Positions 45,901-57,700 of a stretch of DNA of 64,000 nucleotides are shown here, one piece after another (the first letter of the stretch is position 1; each line of letters begins with the position of its first letter). A program made the translations under genes and the position numbers. The notes beneath the pieces were generated by a model. That model did not search any database. It was given only the letters and a program-made list of their open reading frames with translations, and was not told where the DNA came from. The DNA lies in contig BCHS01000018.1 in the NCBI GenBank assembly GCA_039545275.1, positions 186,001 through 250,000 of the forward strand. The letters are read 5' to 3'. The DNA comes from Pseudomicrostroma phylloplanum (Eukaryota > Basidiomycota > Exobasidiomycetes > Microstromatales).

Positions 45901-46696
45901 CCAATTCGAGCGAGGCGTACTGCTCCCAGGGCGGAATCGTCCTCTCGCCCTTTATGGCTGCCCAGATTGCATCGACAGCTGGAGAAGAAGCCCTGGGGCA
46001 GTATGCAGCTCTCGTTGCTCGAGGGGCCAAGGCGAAGAGAGTCAAGGGACAGGTCAAGGATCGATTGCTGATGGCGCTATTGAAGGTGTACATGGAGAGT
46101 GGCTCAGAGTGAGTTCTTGCCGAGGAAGAGTCCTGCTTCTCCACTCAAAACTCTCTACTGACGTACCCTTCTCACCTTTCTCCTTATGCAGCACCACCTT
46201 CCGCACCGCCACCTCCCACCTTCTCAACACGCAAGCCCTCAGCCTAACAACCCTCGACGTCCTTCCCGTCGTCTCAGACGACTGGCCCTTATCCACCCTC
46301 TCCACTTTCCTCAAGAGGAACCTGCGGAGAGAGTCTCACAGGAGACATGAAGGGTCGATCAAACGCGCGGTGGCCCTGAGTCAGAGTTTGGAGGTGACGG
46401 AGCAGGCTTGGAGGACGATGAGGGCTATGGGTGGGGTGATACAGGAGGCGGACGAGGGAGGTGGTGATGCTGGAAGCGGGGTCGGAGACGGAGCTGCTGC
46501 GACTGCTGATGCGGCAGAGCTGGAGGCAGAGAACAGCATCGTCGACTTTGGATCAGATGGGTACGAGAAGAAGGCAGACGGGAGCCATGGGCCTCGACAG
46601 GAGAAGGACCAGGTTGTGGAGGTCCTGGCAGACAAGGAGCTGCCTTCAGCCAGGGGCGACGTCGATGTCTCGGGCGGTCCGAGAGGAAGGTACTAA
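42956..46696 (+). CDS. VPS3: CORVET tethering subunit, Vps3/TGFBRAP1-like (CNH and Vps39 domains)
   Basis: Seven exons, 42956-43076, 43175-43251, 43343-43660, 43740-44540, 44610-45311, 45384-46108 and 46192-46696, give 1082 residues. Vps3 binds Rab5 and tethers early endosomes; its HOPS relative Vps39/Vam6 has the same domain layout. The N-terminal part is a citron-homology beta-propeller (NLYVGSSDGVVHHYVLRDEG, then VLAESILTFLHLPNLDALPP). Helical repeats follow (ALQPLLEHWCPVEDM, TAALAELYLRRGDIGRVLEL). The C-terminal Vps39-type domain 2 is TTLDVLPVVSDDWPLSTLST followed by FLKRNLRRESHRRHEG. The acidic C-terminal tail is low complexity. Vps3 is preferred to Vps39 from overall feel of the CNH and tail, and Vps39 remains possible. 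Each boundary is phase-consistent. Confidence 0.8.
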
Positions 46697-46838
46697 GGAC
46701 GGTAGCACAATGTACATACAGCTCTCGACGAGACAAGCCAGGCTGAGGAACTGCGTGTGAAATATATATATATAGTCAAAAGACCACCAAACCCCAAAAG
46801 ATCTCCCTTCCTGCTCCGTCTGCTCCGCTCTGATAATT
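46697..46838. other. Short convergent intergenic region with (AT)n
   Basis: A 142-bp spacer between the VPS3 and YKT6 stop codons contains an AT-dinucleotide run (about 46761-46774), the most AT-rich site nearby, which probably helps 3'-end formation for one or both genes. Confidence 0.5.
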
Positions 46839-47724
46839 CTACATGACGATACAACAGCTATTCTGCTTCTTTGCCGACTTGTAGAACATCTTTGAGCTGG
46901 CCTGGAGCGTCTCTGATCGCTCCACGAGGGAGTCTAGGTGCTCCCCTCGGGCGAGGACGGATTCGATCGTCTTGTGCTGTGGAGGGGGTAGATAGGTAGG
47001 AAGGAGAAAAGGAGGGAGGGAGGGAGGGACGTGAGCTTGCCGATTGTATGTGGCTCCATCGCATACGCATTGGCCCCCTCTCCCTATCACTCACCAGTAC
47101 GATCTTGGTCTCGTCAAGCTCCTGCTGCACCTTCATAATCGCATCCGCCTGTCTCGGATCCTGATACCTCGCAATATAATCCGCCATCGACGTAAACCTC
47201 GCACTCGGCAGCACTCCCTCCCCCTTGGGCGGTCCCTCCACACTCCCCGCCACAATCGCATTGACCTTTTGCGAGTACTCCGTCTTGGGTACTTTTAGTA
47301 GGAATTCATCTAGAAGTTTGTTGAGGAGGGAGAAAGAGACGCGGACGGGGTATTCGGAGTCGCTTATTAGGACACCGGTTAGGCCGTCGCTGGCGGGACG
47401 GGCGTGGACGTGGGCGACGTAGCTGTTCTCTTGTACCGATTGGCGTTGGGTGGGTGGTGTACGCTCAGCGACCGTCTGTGGAGAAGACAAAGAGGAGGAG
47501 GTTGAACCGTCAGTACAGAACGACACTAGAAGAAAGGGCTTGCATCCCACCCTCCCCTCTCTCTCTCTCTCGCCGCCCCCACTCACCTTTGCCATAAATC
47601 CCATAACATCCTGCACAGTCCCCCTCTGCAGCCATCCAAACTCATCCAGCTTCCAAGCAGTGCTGAGCGGTACAGCCTTCCCTCCCGGAGGGGTAGCGTA
47701 GATCATTAGTGCGTAGATCTTCAT
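46839..47724 (-). CDS. YKT6: Longin R-SNARE Ykt6
   Basis: Three exons, 47724-47587, 47475-47095 and 46976-46839 (all phase 0), give 218 residues. Ykt6 is a lipid-anchored SNARE acting in Golgi, endosomal, vacuolar and autophagosome fusion. The longin domain begins [20 protein letters not shown] and includes [20 protein letters not shown] and [12 protein letters not shown]. The SNARE motif starts [20 protein letters not shown], has the central zero-layer Arg in [15 protein letters not shown], and leads to [14 protein letters not shown]. It ends CCIVM, giving a palmitoylatable Cys followed by a CAAX box for farnesylation, as in all Ykt6. The longin part carries a family-atypical insert ([20 protein letters not shown]). 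The exon joins agree exactly with the family. Confidence 0.96.
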
Positions 47725-48395
47725 TCTGGAAGTGCGGCGGATGTGGCGGGAGAAGGGGGAGCGGGGAGTGGGAGAAAGAGAGAGTTGTGGTGGGTGGGAG
47801 GGAGGCTTGGGCTAGGGTGAGGGGAGACCTGCTCTTCAAGTGGCAGTCTGCTGCTTCTGCTGGCTGCTGGCTGTGAGCTATGAGCTATAATACCTCTAGC
47901 GAGTTGCAGAGCACGGGCGCACGATAGCAGTGATGTAGTGTTCTGTGGAACGGTATGGTGTGGTGAAGCTGCCAAGAGCCACATCCCATCCCATCACGCA
48001 GGCGGGAGGGAGGCGCACCGACGGAACGGGCGTTGGCAGGCAGGCAGGCTTGCAGGCGTGCAGGCGTGCAGCCAGGGCTAGGCGGGGGCGGAATCTCAGC
48101 TGACGCTTGGCTCAGTCTAAAGTCCACGTCAGGGCTCAGACTAACTAAGAGGACAGTGATGTGGAGCGTGACTTGAGGCTTTTGAGCTAGGGAGGTAATA
48201 CACTCGCTCAATCGGAGAGGAAGAATCAGGCTATGGAGAGCGAGAGCAAAAGTTGAAATTGTACGAATCTAACGGAGGCTCATGCGAAGTGCGCCATATA
48301 ATGCCATGCGAACCCCTCCAGCAACCATCATCTACAATGCAAGTGAACTCCCACCCCTTCCCCCAGTGCAGCTCCTCCCTCTTCCAACCGCTCTC
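47725..48395. other. Intergenic region between YKT6 and TRR1
   Basis: This 671-bp region lies upstream of YKT6 and downstream of the thioredoxin reductase gene, both on the minus strand. GCAGGCAGGCAGGCTTGCAGG-type short repeats lie at about 48030-48075. No gene is seen. Confidence 0.5.
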
Positions 48396-49848
48396 TCATG
48401 CCTTGTCGGTACCAGTGTAGTGCTGAGCAGCAGCAATAGCAACCGGATCTGCCTCTTCCTCTTCGGCCAATAACCTCTCCGCCTCGAGGGCAGCAATGCA
48501 TCCCGTACCGGCAGAAGTGACTGCCTGCCTGTACTTCTTGTCCTGCACGTCTCCAGCCGCAAACAGTCCCTTGACGCTCGTCTGGGTGGTACCGGGCTTG
48601 GTGAGGATATACCCGTCTTCATCACAGTCCACTTGTCCCTTTACGAGACTGGTGGCTGGGATGTGGCCAATGGCGTAGAATAGTCCATTCACCGGTAGGT
48701 CCGACTCCTCTCCAGTCTTTGTGTTCTTGATACGGAGGGCGTTGAGCAGGTCTCCATCACCCTTGGCCTCGACGGGGACGGTGTTGAAGTGCACTTCGAC
48801 CTTGGGGTGGCTGAGCAGCCTCTTTGCCATGATCTTCGATGCCCTCAATTCGTCCCTTCGCACCAGCACATGCACTTTTGATCCGTACTTTGTCAAGTAG
48901 GTAGCCTCTTCTGCCGCCGAGTCACCACCGCCCACCACGGCCAGGGGCTTGTTGCGGAAGATCGGCACAGCTCCATCACACACGGCGCAGGCTGAAATAC
49001 CACTCTGCCAGTAGTGGTCCTCTCCGGGCAGGTGCATCCTCTTTGCCGATGCGCCAGTGGCAATGATGATCGTCTCTGCCAGCTCGGGCGCATCGTTCTC
49101 CTTTCCTTCCCTCCAGAACTTGAACGGCCTCTGCGACAGGTCCACCTTGGAAATGGTCTCGGTGTGAATCTGTGTACCGAAACGCTCCGATTGCGCACGG
49201 AACTTGTCCATCATCTCACTACCGCCGATTCCCTCGGGGAAACCGGGGAAGTTCTCTACGTCGGTGGTGGTGGTGAGTTGACCACCTGCTGCGATGCCAT
49301 TGGCGAGGAAGCCTTCGAAGAGGACGGGCTTGAGCTCGGCTCGGGCGAGGTAGATTGCGGCAGTGTGACCAGCTGGACCTGATCCGATGATGACCTGTGT
49401 AGAGAGGGGGTGAGAGCGAGAAGGTCAGTCAGCGCCTGAGATGTCCAACGGATGCCATACATCCCCCGAGTGCCCTGTGTCCCCACTTGCCACCGCTACT
49501 CACCACCTTGTAGTGACCCTCATCGGAAGTGGTCGAGTGACCGTTTGTAGCTACAGGTGCCATGTGAGAGGAGGAGGTGGTGTTATTGGCGGGCGTGATT
49601 GTATGAAAGGATGCGACGGAGGCAGCAGCAAGGAATGTTGATCTGCTTCTACTAGCAGGTGTGGTGTGGTGGGAGTAGCTCGAATGTGGGCGACGGGAGT
49701 GGTATAGTCGTGAGCCAGGAGAAGTTGGTGGAAGGGATGCAAAGCAAGGTCGTGGGGCAAGGGAGCGTGTGTCACTGAGCAAAGCAGTGGGAGTCCAGTT
49801 GCGGCGATAAGGTCCTAAGGTGGTGGTGGTGGTGCGGCCGAGTAGCAT
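48396..49848 (-). CDS. TRR1: Thioredoxin reductase (NADPH), with possible dual mitochondrial/cytosolic starts
   Basis: Two exons, 49848-49504 and 49394-48396 (phase 0), give 447 residues. The enzyme transfers electrons from NADPH through FAD and a CxxC to thioredoxin. The FAD-binding motif [20 protein letters not shown] begins exon 2; [20 protein letters not shown] is family-typical; the redox site is C251 and C254 in SACAVCDGA; the NADPH motif is [12 protein letters not shown]; and the C-terminal FAD motif is [20 protein letters not shown]. The first ATG (49848) adds about 95 residues starting [18 protein letters not shown], with many Arg, Ser and Thr and no acidic residue until far in, as in a mitochondrial presequence. 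A second ATG at 49563 (MAPVATNG) would give a normal 352-residue cytosolic enzyme. Confidence 0.94.
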
Positions 49849-50112
49849 CCGAAGGTCGTGGTGTGCGGTCGAAGAGTGGCTTATGTGCGGGCGGGCGAGG
49901 GAGTGAGTGTGTGCCAGGCAGAGCCAATTCCCGGGACCCACCCACTGAGCCGAGGGCGAGGGACATGCGCCGGGCGAGGAGCCTCCTTTGTCCCGGAGAC
50001 ATCTGCGCGCGCTTCTCTGGCTCAGTAAGACTCAGTCCGGAAGCCCACAGGTCCGAAGACGGACATTCACCCGCGGCTGCCCGGCGGACGGGGCGGGGCG
50101 GGGCGGAAGGTG

Positions 50113-50148
<36 letters not shown>

Positions 50149-50876
50149 GGAGTGAGTGTGGGTGTGCGTGCGTGCGTGCGTGCGTGGGTGTGGGTGTGTG
50201 GCTCCAGCGAGGGGCAGAAGAGGGGCAACCAACCAAGCCAACCAAGCCAAGCAGCCAGGCCTAGTTAGACTGCATCTCACCCCCCCCCCTTCCTCTAGCC
50301 ATACAAGGTTCACCAGCATCAACCTCGGCACCGCAAAAGCATCTCACATCCTCTCCGCCTATCGCACACCATCCGCATCTTATCCCTCTCCCCTACGTCT
50401 GCCATACCTCTGCTCTCCAAGGCAAACCCCCGCTCCCCTTCGACGACGGCCGCGACGCACACACGGCGCCCTTGCCCCCTCCTCGAGCGGATTGCCGAGA
50501 GTGCAGGCAAAGCTACATCGTCGTCTGAACCCCGTGCTGCTGCTGCTGCTGCCCAGCGCCTACTTTGACGCTTGCTGTCCACCTCAGGCCTCCATCGCAA
50601 TCCCCCATCAGCCCATCTCCGGCACCCAGACCCCAGCCATCATTCAGTACCACCAACATCTACCCATCACGCACAATTCTCACTCACCTTCCCACAAGGA
50701 CCCACGAACCATACACGATCGCATAGGCCCTCGACACAATCAACGTCCCTCTTCATCCGCCAGACTGACCAACGGCTCACCACCGCGACCAGCAGCAGCA
50801 GCAGCAGGCCCTCCTCCCCTGAAAGACCGACACTCCTCCACGCCAGTGCCATAGCCCCACTGCTATATCGCCAGCC
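49849..50876. promoter_or_regulatory. Divergent promoter region, TRR1 and RAS, with poly-G tract
   Basis: This 1028-bp region lies between the divergent start codons. It holds a run of 32 G (50116-50147) followed by GTGCGTGCGTGCGTGC (about 50163-50185) and paired CCAACCAAGCCAACCAAG repeats (about 50228-50250). A C-rich leader with CAGCAGCAG repeats precedes the RAS ATG. No gene is supported here; the open frames reading poly-Gly or poly-Pro across the G run are artefacts. Confidence 0.55.
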
Positions 50877-51687
50877 ATGAGTGGGAAAATGATGATCTAT
50901 AAGCTCGTGGTGCTAGGAGATGGAGGTGTGGGAAAGACGGCATTAACCATTCAGCTCTGTCTGAATCACTTCGTCGAGACCTACGACCCAACAATCGAGG
51001 ACTCCTACCGCAAACAGACGGTCATCGATGATCAACCATGTATGCTAGAGGTATTGGACACTGCAGGACAGGAGGAATACACGGCATTGAGGGATCAATG
51101 GATTCGAGAAGGAGAAGGATTTCTACTCGTATACTCGATTGCTTCCCGTGCCACCTTTGAGAGGGTGGAGAGGTTTAGGTCACAAATCTCGTGAGTACTG
51201 CGTCAGCAGCAAAGAGGAGCAGCGTCGTGGCAGGACGTGCTCGCAGATGGAGGCTCATATATGCTGACAGCCTCTTTCGTCCATGTCTCCGCGTGCCCTC
51301 CCCCCTGCTTAGGCGAGTGAAAGATCAAGAGCCTACAAATGTTCCCATCATGCTGGTGGGAAACAAGAGTGATAAGGTCAATGAGCGTGAAGTCGGGTGA
51401 GTTAGAGGTTGCGCTGCGCTAACAGGTACATGGCGGCAATTCTGATGGACGTGTCTCCTTTCTGCTCTTCCCTTGCGCATCTTCCTCTTCGCAGCGTCGA
51501 AGAAGGCAAAGCCCTAGCACGCCGTCTGGGCGTCGGCTTCGTGGAGACGTCGGCAAAGACCTGCGTCAATGTGGAGAAGGCCTACTACACCGTGGTGCGC
51601 CAGATCAGGGAGCTGAGAGGAGAGACGGCCCTCAAGGCAGGCAAGCCAGTTGGGCAAAAGAAGAAGAAGGGATGCACAATTCTCTAG
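50877..51687 (+). CDS. RAS: Ras GTPase of the fungal RasB/Ras2 type
   Basis: Three exons, 50877-51190, 51313-51396 and 51495-51687, give 196 residues. It begins [20 protein letters not shown]. The P-loop is GDGGVGKT, the effector loop is [14 protein letters not shown], switch II is [20 protein letters not shown], and NKSD and ETSAKT are in place. The C-terminus has a Lys run ([11 protein letters not shown]) before the CAAX box CTIL, whose final Leu favours geranylgeranylation. The GDGG form of the P-loop and the SGKM N-terminus are those of fungal RasB-type proteins controlling growth, morphogenesis or mating. The two Gly that oncogenic changes affect (12 and 13 in human numbering) are present. 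It is divergent from TRR1. Confidence 0.94.
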
Positions 51688-53069
51688 AGCGAGCAAAGCA
51701 GTAGAACCCAAGCCGGCGGTACGCTGTACGAGGACGGACTGCAAAGGGCCAGGACTCAGGATAGTAGAAAGCCTCGATGCTAGTGGAATACGAGAGCGGA
51801 CAGGTGGGCAAGCAGCGAGCTGAGCGGGACTCTGCTACCCTCAGATTGCCTGGAATGGTGTGCGGCCCTGTCTTTGCAAGCTATGTATGGCGTGTACCGT
51901 ACCGGGCCCAGGACTCTCGCATCGACGACCGACGAGACAAAGCAGGCCAGAAGTCAGACGCAGATCCACGCACCTGGCCATCTAGATGCCTCACCCTCAA
52001 TTCTCCCCGACTCTTCTGAAATCCTCAAGTCCTCCCCCCTCTTGCGCATCTACGTGGGAGCGAGCATTCATCTGGACACTCTCTCCTTCTACATTGGCGC
52101 CTCCTCTCTACGAAAGTCTACTCTCTCTGCTCTGCTGTGCTCCTCTCTCTCAGCGATCGGCTCTCCTCGCGGCGGTATCCGGCCTGGGCATCGGCATTCT
52201 ACCGACCTTTTCTGCTGGCCAGCCCGTCCAGACCCCAACCGAATCAAACCGAGCCAAGTCGAGCCGAGTTGCGAACCTCTCCTCGTTCCTCATTCTCTCA
52301 TGATCTGATCTGATCCTCACGCTGATGATGATGATGATGATGATGATGACGATCAATACCACGGTCTTTTATCTACCGCTCTCTCTCTCTCTTCCTTGTG
52401 GTTCAAGTTCAAGTCATTGAGCACCTCATCTCCCCCAACCCCCTCCCACTCCCACTCCATTCCCACACTCGACCTCTACCTATAGCTATGCTCCACGCTC
52501 CTTTTTCCCTCCATTTCCCCCCTCCCCCAACCCCTCTCTCCCCACTCGACTTTTGCTTGTACCCACTTTTCTCTGTCCTCGTCTCTTGCCTCTTGCCTCT
52601 TGTCTCTCTTGTCTCTCTTCGAGTGTGCGATCGATTCGCTCGTGCGATATATCCCGTGATATGACCTTCCTCTTTGTGCTGCTTGCTTGAATGTCTGAAT
52701 GACTGACTGACTGCCTGACTGCTAGTGAGTGAGTGAGTGAGGGAGCGTCACGCCTCTTCGAGTCAGGAGGTGGGGTGCTCTGTGCGGCTCGGCACGCCGG
52801 TGGGGGGAGGGGGGTCTGGGGGTTCCGTTCCGAGGTCACACCCACAGTCCGAGCGGCTGGGCGGCCAAAATTTTGGGAGAGGGAGCCAGGGGGGGACGGA
52901 CGGAAGGAACGGAGGGAGGGAGAGGGCGAACTGGAGGGTTTGCTTGTTACCACTCTCGTCTACTTATTAGCGTTGTCACTGCCCACGATAGCTTAGCGCA
53001 ACCTTCACCTACTCCATTCTTCATCGAGAGCTGACAAATCTCAGCAGAAAGAAGCCAGACTCCCAAAGG
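51688..53069. other. Intergenic region, RAS to RRP15, with simple repeats
   Basis: This 1.4-kb region between two plus-strand genes holds a GAT/ATG trinucleotide repeat (52324-52353), a CT repeat (about 52379-52391), TCTTGCC/TCTCTTG direct repeats (52580-52620), and GACT and GAGT tetranucleotide repeats (about 52701-52742). Small open frames here show no domains. I see no gene. Confidence 0.5.
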
Positions 53070-54591
53070 ATGCCACCCCAGCGCACCCGTCCCTCCCCCT
53101 CCGGGCTCGCATCGCACGGCAAGTCCAAGGGCAAATTCAGCACAAGACCCACTGCTGGTCCCCGTACCGCCGCTGGCCCTACCGCTGGTACTCGCACTGC
53201 ACGAGTGGCTGCTGGAACTACTGGCGGGAAGCCCGCAAAGGCGATGACTGCCCCTTCTTCTTCCACCGCGGGAACCGCAGGAGCCATGGGAGCGGGAGCA
53301 AGACCGGCTCCTTTCCCTACGAAGCTCTCTGCTGCTGCTGGTAAACGGCGGAGGGCTGCTCAAGATGAGGAGGAGGAGGAAGAAGAAGATGAGGAGTTGG
53401 GAAGTGCTGCTGAGGGGCAAGATGATGATGACGAAGATGGAGAGGTTGGGACGGATGAAGAGATTGAGAATGCCATGGAGAGGGGACGCAGTAGTAAGAC
53501 TGCTAGTGAGTATCAAAAGGGGTATGAGTGGGGAGGGAGGAGGGAGGATGGGGCTATATGCGCTCTCGCGAGGGTAGTCCTTTATTGACCTTCTCCATCC
53601 TGCTCTGCTTTACCTTCTCCTTCATCAACTTCAGAGCGCAAGCGTCGCGCCGTTTCGCCAACCTCGTTCGGTCAAGCCCTCTCCGCCTTCCTAGGCGACG
53701 AATCCGACGAAGGAGCCTCCTCTTCCCTCCCCTCCAGCGCTGTCCCTTCAACTTCCACCTCTAGCAAAGCCCCCTCGAGCAGCGCAAAAGTCTCCACGGC
53801 CCAACCTCAAGCTCACTCCCAGTCTCAAAATCAGACGCAAGCCCCCATCTTCTCCCTCGCTCCCTCAATCAGCTCGCGCATCTCCTCTACAAAGCTCTCC
53901 GAAAAGGCGGCCCGAGTAGCCCTAGAGGAGCGACGCAACAGGGAGGACCAGTTCAGGGTGCGAGACCTGATTGGTGGGTGGGGTCGACCGGGTGAGAAGC
54001 CTGGTCAGAGCTCACTAACCCGGGCAGGCGCGGGAGCTGGAGAGGATAGTGATGCTGAGGAAGGAGGAGAGATGGATGAGTGGTTGCGGGAGGGAGGCTC
54101 GAAGGGGTTCGAGAGAAGGTTGAGGAAGGTGGCGCAACGTGGTGGTGAGTATTCTTCCCTTCAGGATCGTTTAGGTCACAGCACCCTTTCGGACGAGCAT
54201 GAAAAGCTGACCCGTCCCTCTTACCTCTTCCTTCCGCCCACAGTCGTCAAACTGTTCAACGCCATCCGGGCAGCCCAGTCCACCACGACGGACGACGTCG
54301 AGGAGAGGAACAAGGGCCTGAGCACTGCCACTGCCTCTGCCTCTGCTGCTGCAGCAGGTGCATCTGCGGCGGCAGTGAGGCCGGGAAACAAGAATGTGCT
54401 GGGTGGGAAGAGCAAAGAATGTGAGTCTCATGACGGGAAGTAAATAGTAGAAGAGAGGAAAGCCGAGCTGCGACTGACACTCCTCTTTAATCTCTGCCCT
54501 CGATACAGTGGCCGACCTGAGCAAAGCTAACTTCCTGGATCTCATTCGCTCGGGAGGTGGCGGGGCTGCTGGAAAGACGGCCAAGGCTTGA
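53070..54591 (+). CDS. RRP15: Ribosome biogenesis protein Rrp15
   Basis: Four exons, 53070-53505, 53635-54144, 54244-54420 and 54509-54591, encode 401 residues. Rrp15 is a nucleolar factor needed for early 60S pre-rRNA (27S) processing. The N-terminus is Arg/Ala/Thr-rich, followed by a long Glu/Asp run with Lys/Arg (nucleolar type). The Rrp15 domain lies in exons 2-3: ISSTKLSEKAARVALEERRN, RVRDLIGGWG, then FERRLRKVAQRGVVKLFNAI and RAAQ. Exon 4 supplies the short family-typical end LSKANFLDLIRSGG. The exon 2-3 join falls exactly within the conserved motif, which supports it. An Ala-rich stretch in exon 3 is low complexity. Confidence 0.9.
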
Positions 54592-54749
54592 TGTGTAGTC
54601 TGAGTCGAGTCATCCTGCAGCAACCGCAGACCAGCTGTAAACCTACTCGTCATGCCAGCCACACTCGTCTCTCCTGGAATCAGATGACATTGGTACAAAC
54701 ACAACTTCCGAAAAACACTTCCTTCTGCAGACTGAGATCGTCTGCCCAA

Positions 54750-57700
54750 TCACAATCTCGCCCCTCCCTCCTCCTGTCTCCCCGCTCCACCCTTGCCCTT
54801 GCCCTTCCCTCTCACAGGCATCCCCTCTCTATCAACCCACACCCAGCTCCTCTCCACCACTCGCGAATCGTCAGCACGAACGTGCCTCATGATGATCCTC
54901 TCGTTGGCGGGGGAAGTCTCACGACGCTCCTTGCCCTCGCGACGGAAGGAGGAGAGGTGCTCTAGGAAGTCCCAGAGACGGGGCAGACTGTCGGAATGTT
55001 GGGTTGGGAGGGGAGCGGTGGAGTTCGTTGGAGGTGGAGAAGTTGAAGAGGAGGAAGAGGGGGGGAAGACGTACATGGGTGTGTACTCTGGGGAGATGGC
55101 GATCAGGGGGATGGGCTTCACCGAGTCTGTATCGCAGGGCAGAGAGCAGGGCAAAGAAAGCCGGTCGTCAGTTCACTCGCCTGCGCTTGTTCCGACGCCG
55201 TCCGAGGTCCCAAAGGGCAAACACTCACCAGACTTCTTGCGCAGCACAAGCCCCAGCTCCTCCATTCTGCCAAACGCCTGCGAAAGCGTAGCGGCATTGA
55301 TCGCCTCGAGGTAGGCAATCTCCCCCTGCTGGTAGAGCGTCTTTCCGAACAGCTGCGCCTTCTTCTCAAAGTCCTTTGCTGCAAACCACAAGATCTCTCT
55401 CTCGCCCTCCTCTCCAGCTCCACCTTGCAGAGGACGCTTTTGCTGTTCGCGGGGTGGAGCGAGAAGCAAGAGGGAGCAGCAAGCGGCCCAGTAGCTCTCG
55501 ATGAAGGGCCAGATGAGGAAGAGGAACGAGTCGAAGGTGTCGCGACCCCTCTCCCTCTCCAGTCTGTGCAGTCCAATCTTCGTTTCACCCTCCTCTCCTG
55601 CAACAGCCGTCTCCTCGAGGACCTCCTGCTGGATCAGAGCGCTGAGTGTTCGATTGACGTTCGTCTCAGCGCCAGAGGTGCCGTAGATGAATTCGTTGCG
55701 CAGAATACCCGAGATGAAGGCCGTTTCGCGGAGGATGGCGGCGCGAGACATGGTCTGCATTGGAGCGGTGCCGCCTTGCTTGATCTTCGTGTAGCACGAA
55801 GCACATAAGATCGCCTCTTCCACGAAGACGTGGATGACCTGCGAGCCAGTACAAAGGAGTACGCGATGCTGGTGAGCCTCTGTCTTTCCCTCGCTACCGC
55901 GTCGCACCTCTGACTTACTTGATTACGGTAGAAGCTGAGCTCGAACCTCTTGGCCGGCAGGACCGTCACCTCCATCACATCCGTCTGAATTTCGACGAGG
56001 TTCTTCATCAGGCCCAGAGCCCTCTCGACCACTTCAGACACGGACATCTGGCCGCTGTATAGTGCGCACGCAGGGTTTAATGCCAAGTCAGTCAAGAGCC
56101 GGTCTCTGACAGCCAGCACGATGAACACTTACAAGTCAGCCACCTGGTATCCCTTTTCGATGATGGCTCCCCGGAGCCACTCGACTTTACGTTCGAGGGC
56201 AGCTCGACCCACACCCTGTTGCAATGAGAAGGAAATCGAAGCGTCAGCAGTCGTCACTCATCTTTTTTTTTCACTCTCGCGAGGAGCTCGTGCTCACCCG
56301 TCCTCGAAGAGTCAGTAGTACGGTTCCGACCAGCGCGGCAGGCATCACAACGCTCGTTCGGTTGATGTCTCCCATGACCCTATAGCCGAGTGCTTTGAGC
56401 AACAACGTCTTGTGCTCGTTGTTCTCTGCAAAGTCGACCTTCTGCGTCTGTCCTCCCGCGCTGTCAAATTGCATCTTCCGCCGGTCCGTCTGCTCGTCAA
56501 TGAACTCCTTGAGCGACCAAGGCTTCTGGAAGCGCACATCGATCCTGCCTAGCTTGAGTGACAGCAGCGAGCCAGAGCCAGACAGGAGTCCCAAGAGCGA
56601 TTCTTGCTCCTTGGGCTTGCCGAGCAGCTCAGTCACGTACGTTTCACTCTCAATGACCGAGTCGTACTGCAGACTGACTGGGCAAATCCAGCAGTCCGTT
56701 GTGCGACCCGTCTGTAGCGCTTCTACGATGTACTTGAGGATGCCGAGTTTTGGAGGGAGCAACTTGCCCGTACGGGAACGTGTCCCCTCGATGAAACACT
56801 CGATGTTCCTGCCTCCTTGTAGCAGCTCCTCGATGTACTCGCGGATGACTACAGGATAGAGGTGGTCGCCGGCGAAGTTGCGGCGGATGAAGAAGGCGCC
56901 GCCGCCTCGCAGAATGTTTCCCACGATGGGCATGTCGAGGTTCTGAGGCACGTAGGTCAGGGGATCCGAAGCAGCATCAGCTCCAGTCACAGCTAGTCTC
57001 GCTTGCCGTCGAGATCCATACTCACCTCTCCTGCAACGATGGCCGGCAAGCTGATCCCCACCCTGAACAGCAGCCATGAGATAGTCAAATAGTCGATGTG
57101 ACTCTTATGACAGGGTAGGAAGATGATGCTCTGCTTCTTCTCCGCGGCCTGCTGAGCTACCCTCCTCAGCTCAAGCACTTGTGGTACATTGATATGAATA
57201 CCCCTATGGTACATGCGCGTCAGGATATTGTTCACTGAGGCAGCAAAGACCTTGATGAAGCTCAGCGAGTCCAGACGACCAATAGAGACGTTGATCTGAG
57301 ACTCGGCCATGTCGGTCAGTTGCTCCTCCAGCTTCTTCCTCAGCCGATTCTTCGCCCGCTGGAACTCCTTTCGTCTCTGCGGAGAGGTCTGCGAATCAAT
57401 GGTGTGTTGCGGGAAAAGCGTCTCGGTCCTGGTCTTTGCCAGAGTCAGGATACGGTCTTGCACATTCGCACTGGAGAGGACAACCTTGGCCGTCTTGTCC
57501 GACTGGCCAGGCTCGAGGATACGCGCACCAATGTAGTCACTGTATCCCCTCCAGCCGGAGCCGTTCCAAGCGGCGAGGAGTTGCTCCATGAATCGGCGCG
57601 GGTTCTGGCGAATGTGCGCCTCGTAAGACTCGACGACATTGAGGTCATTGAGAGCCTCGGCATCACCGTTGCCTTTGCCCACGTCGAGGCGGCTGAGCAC

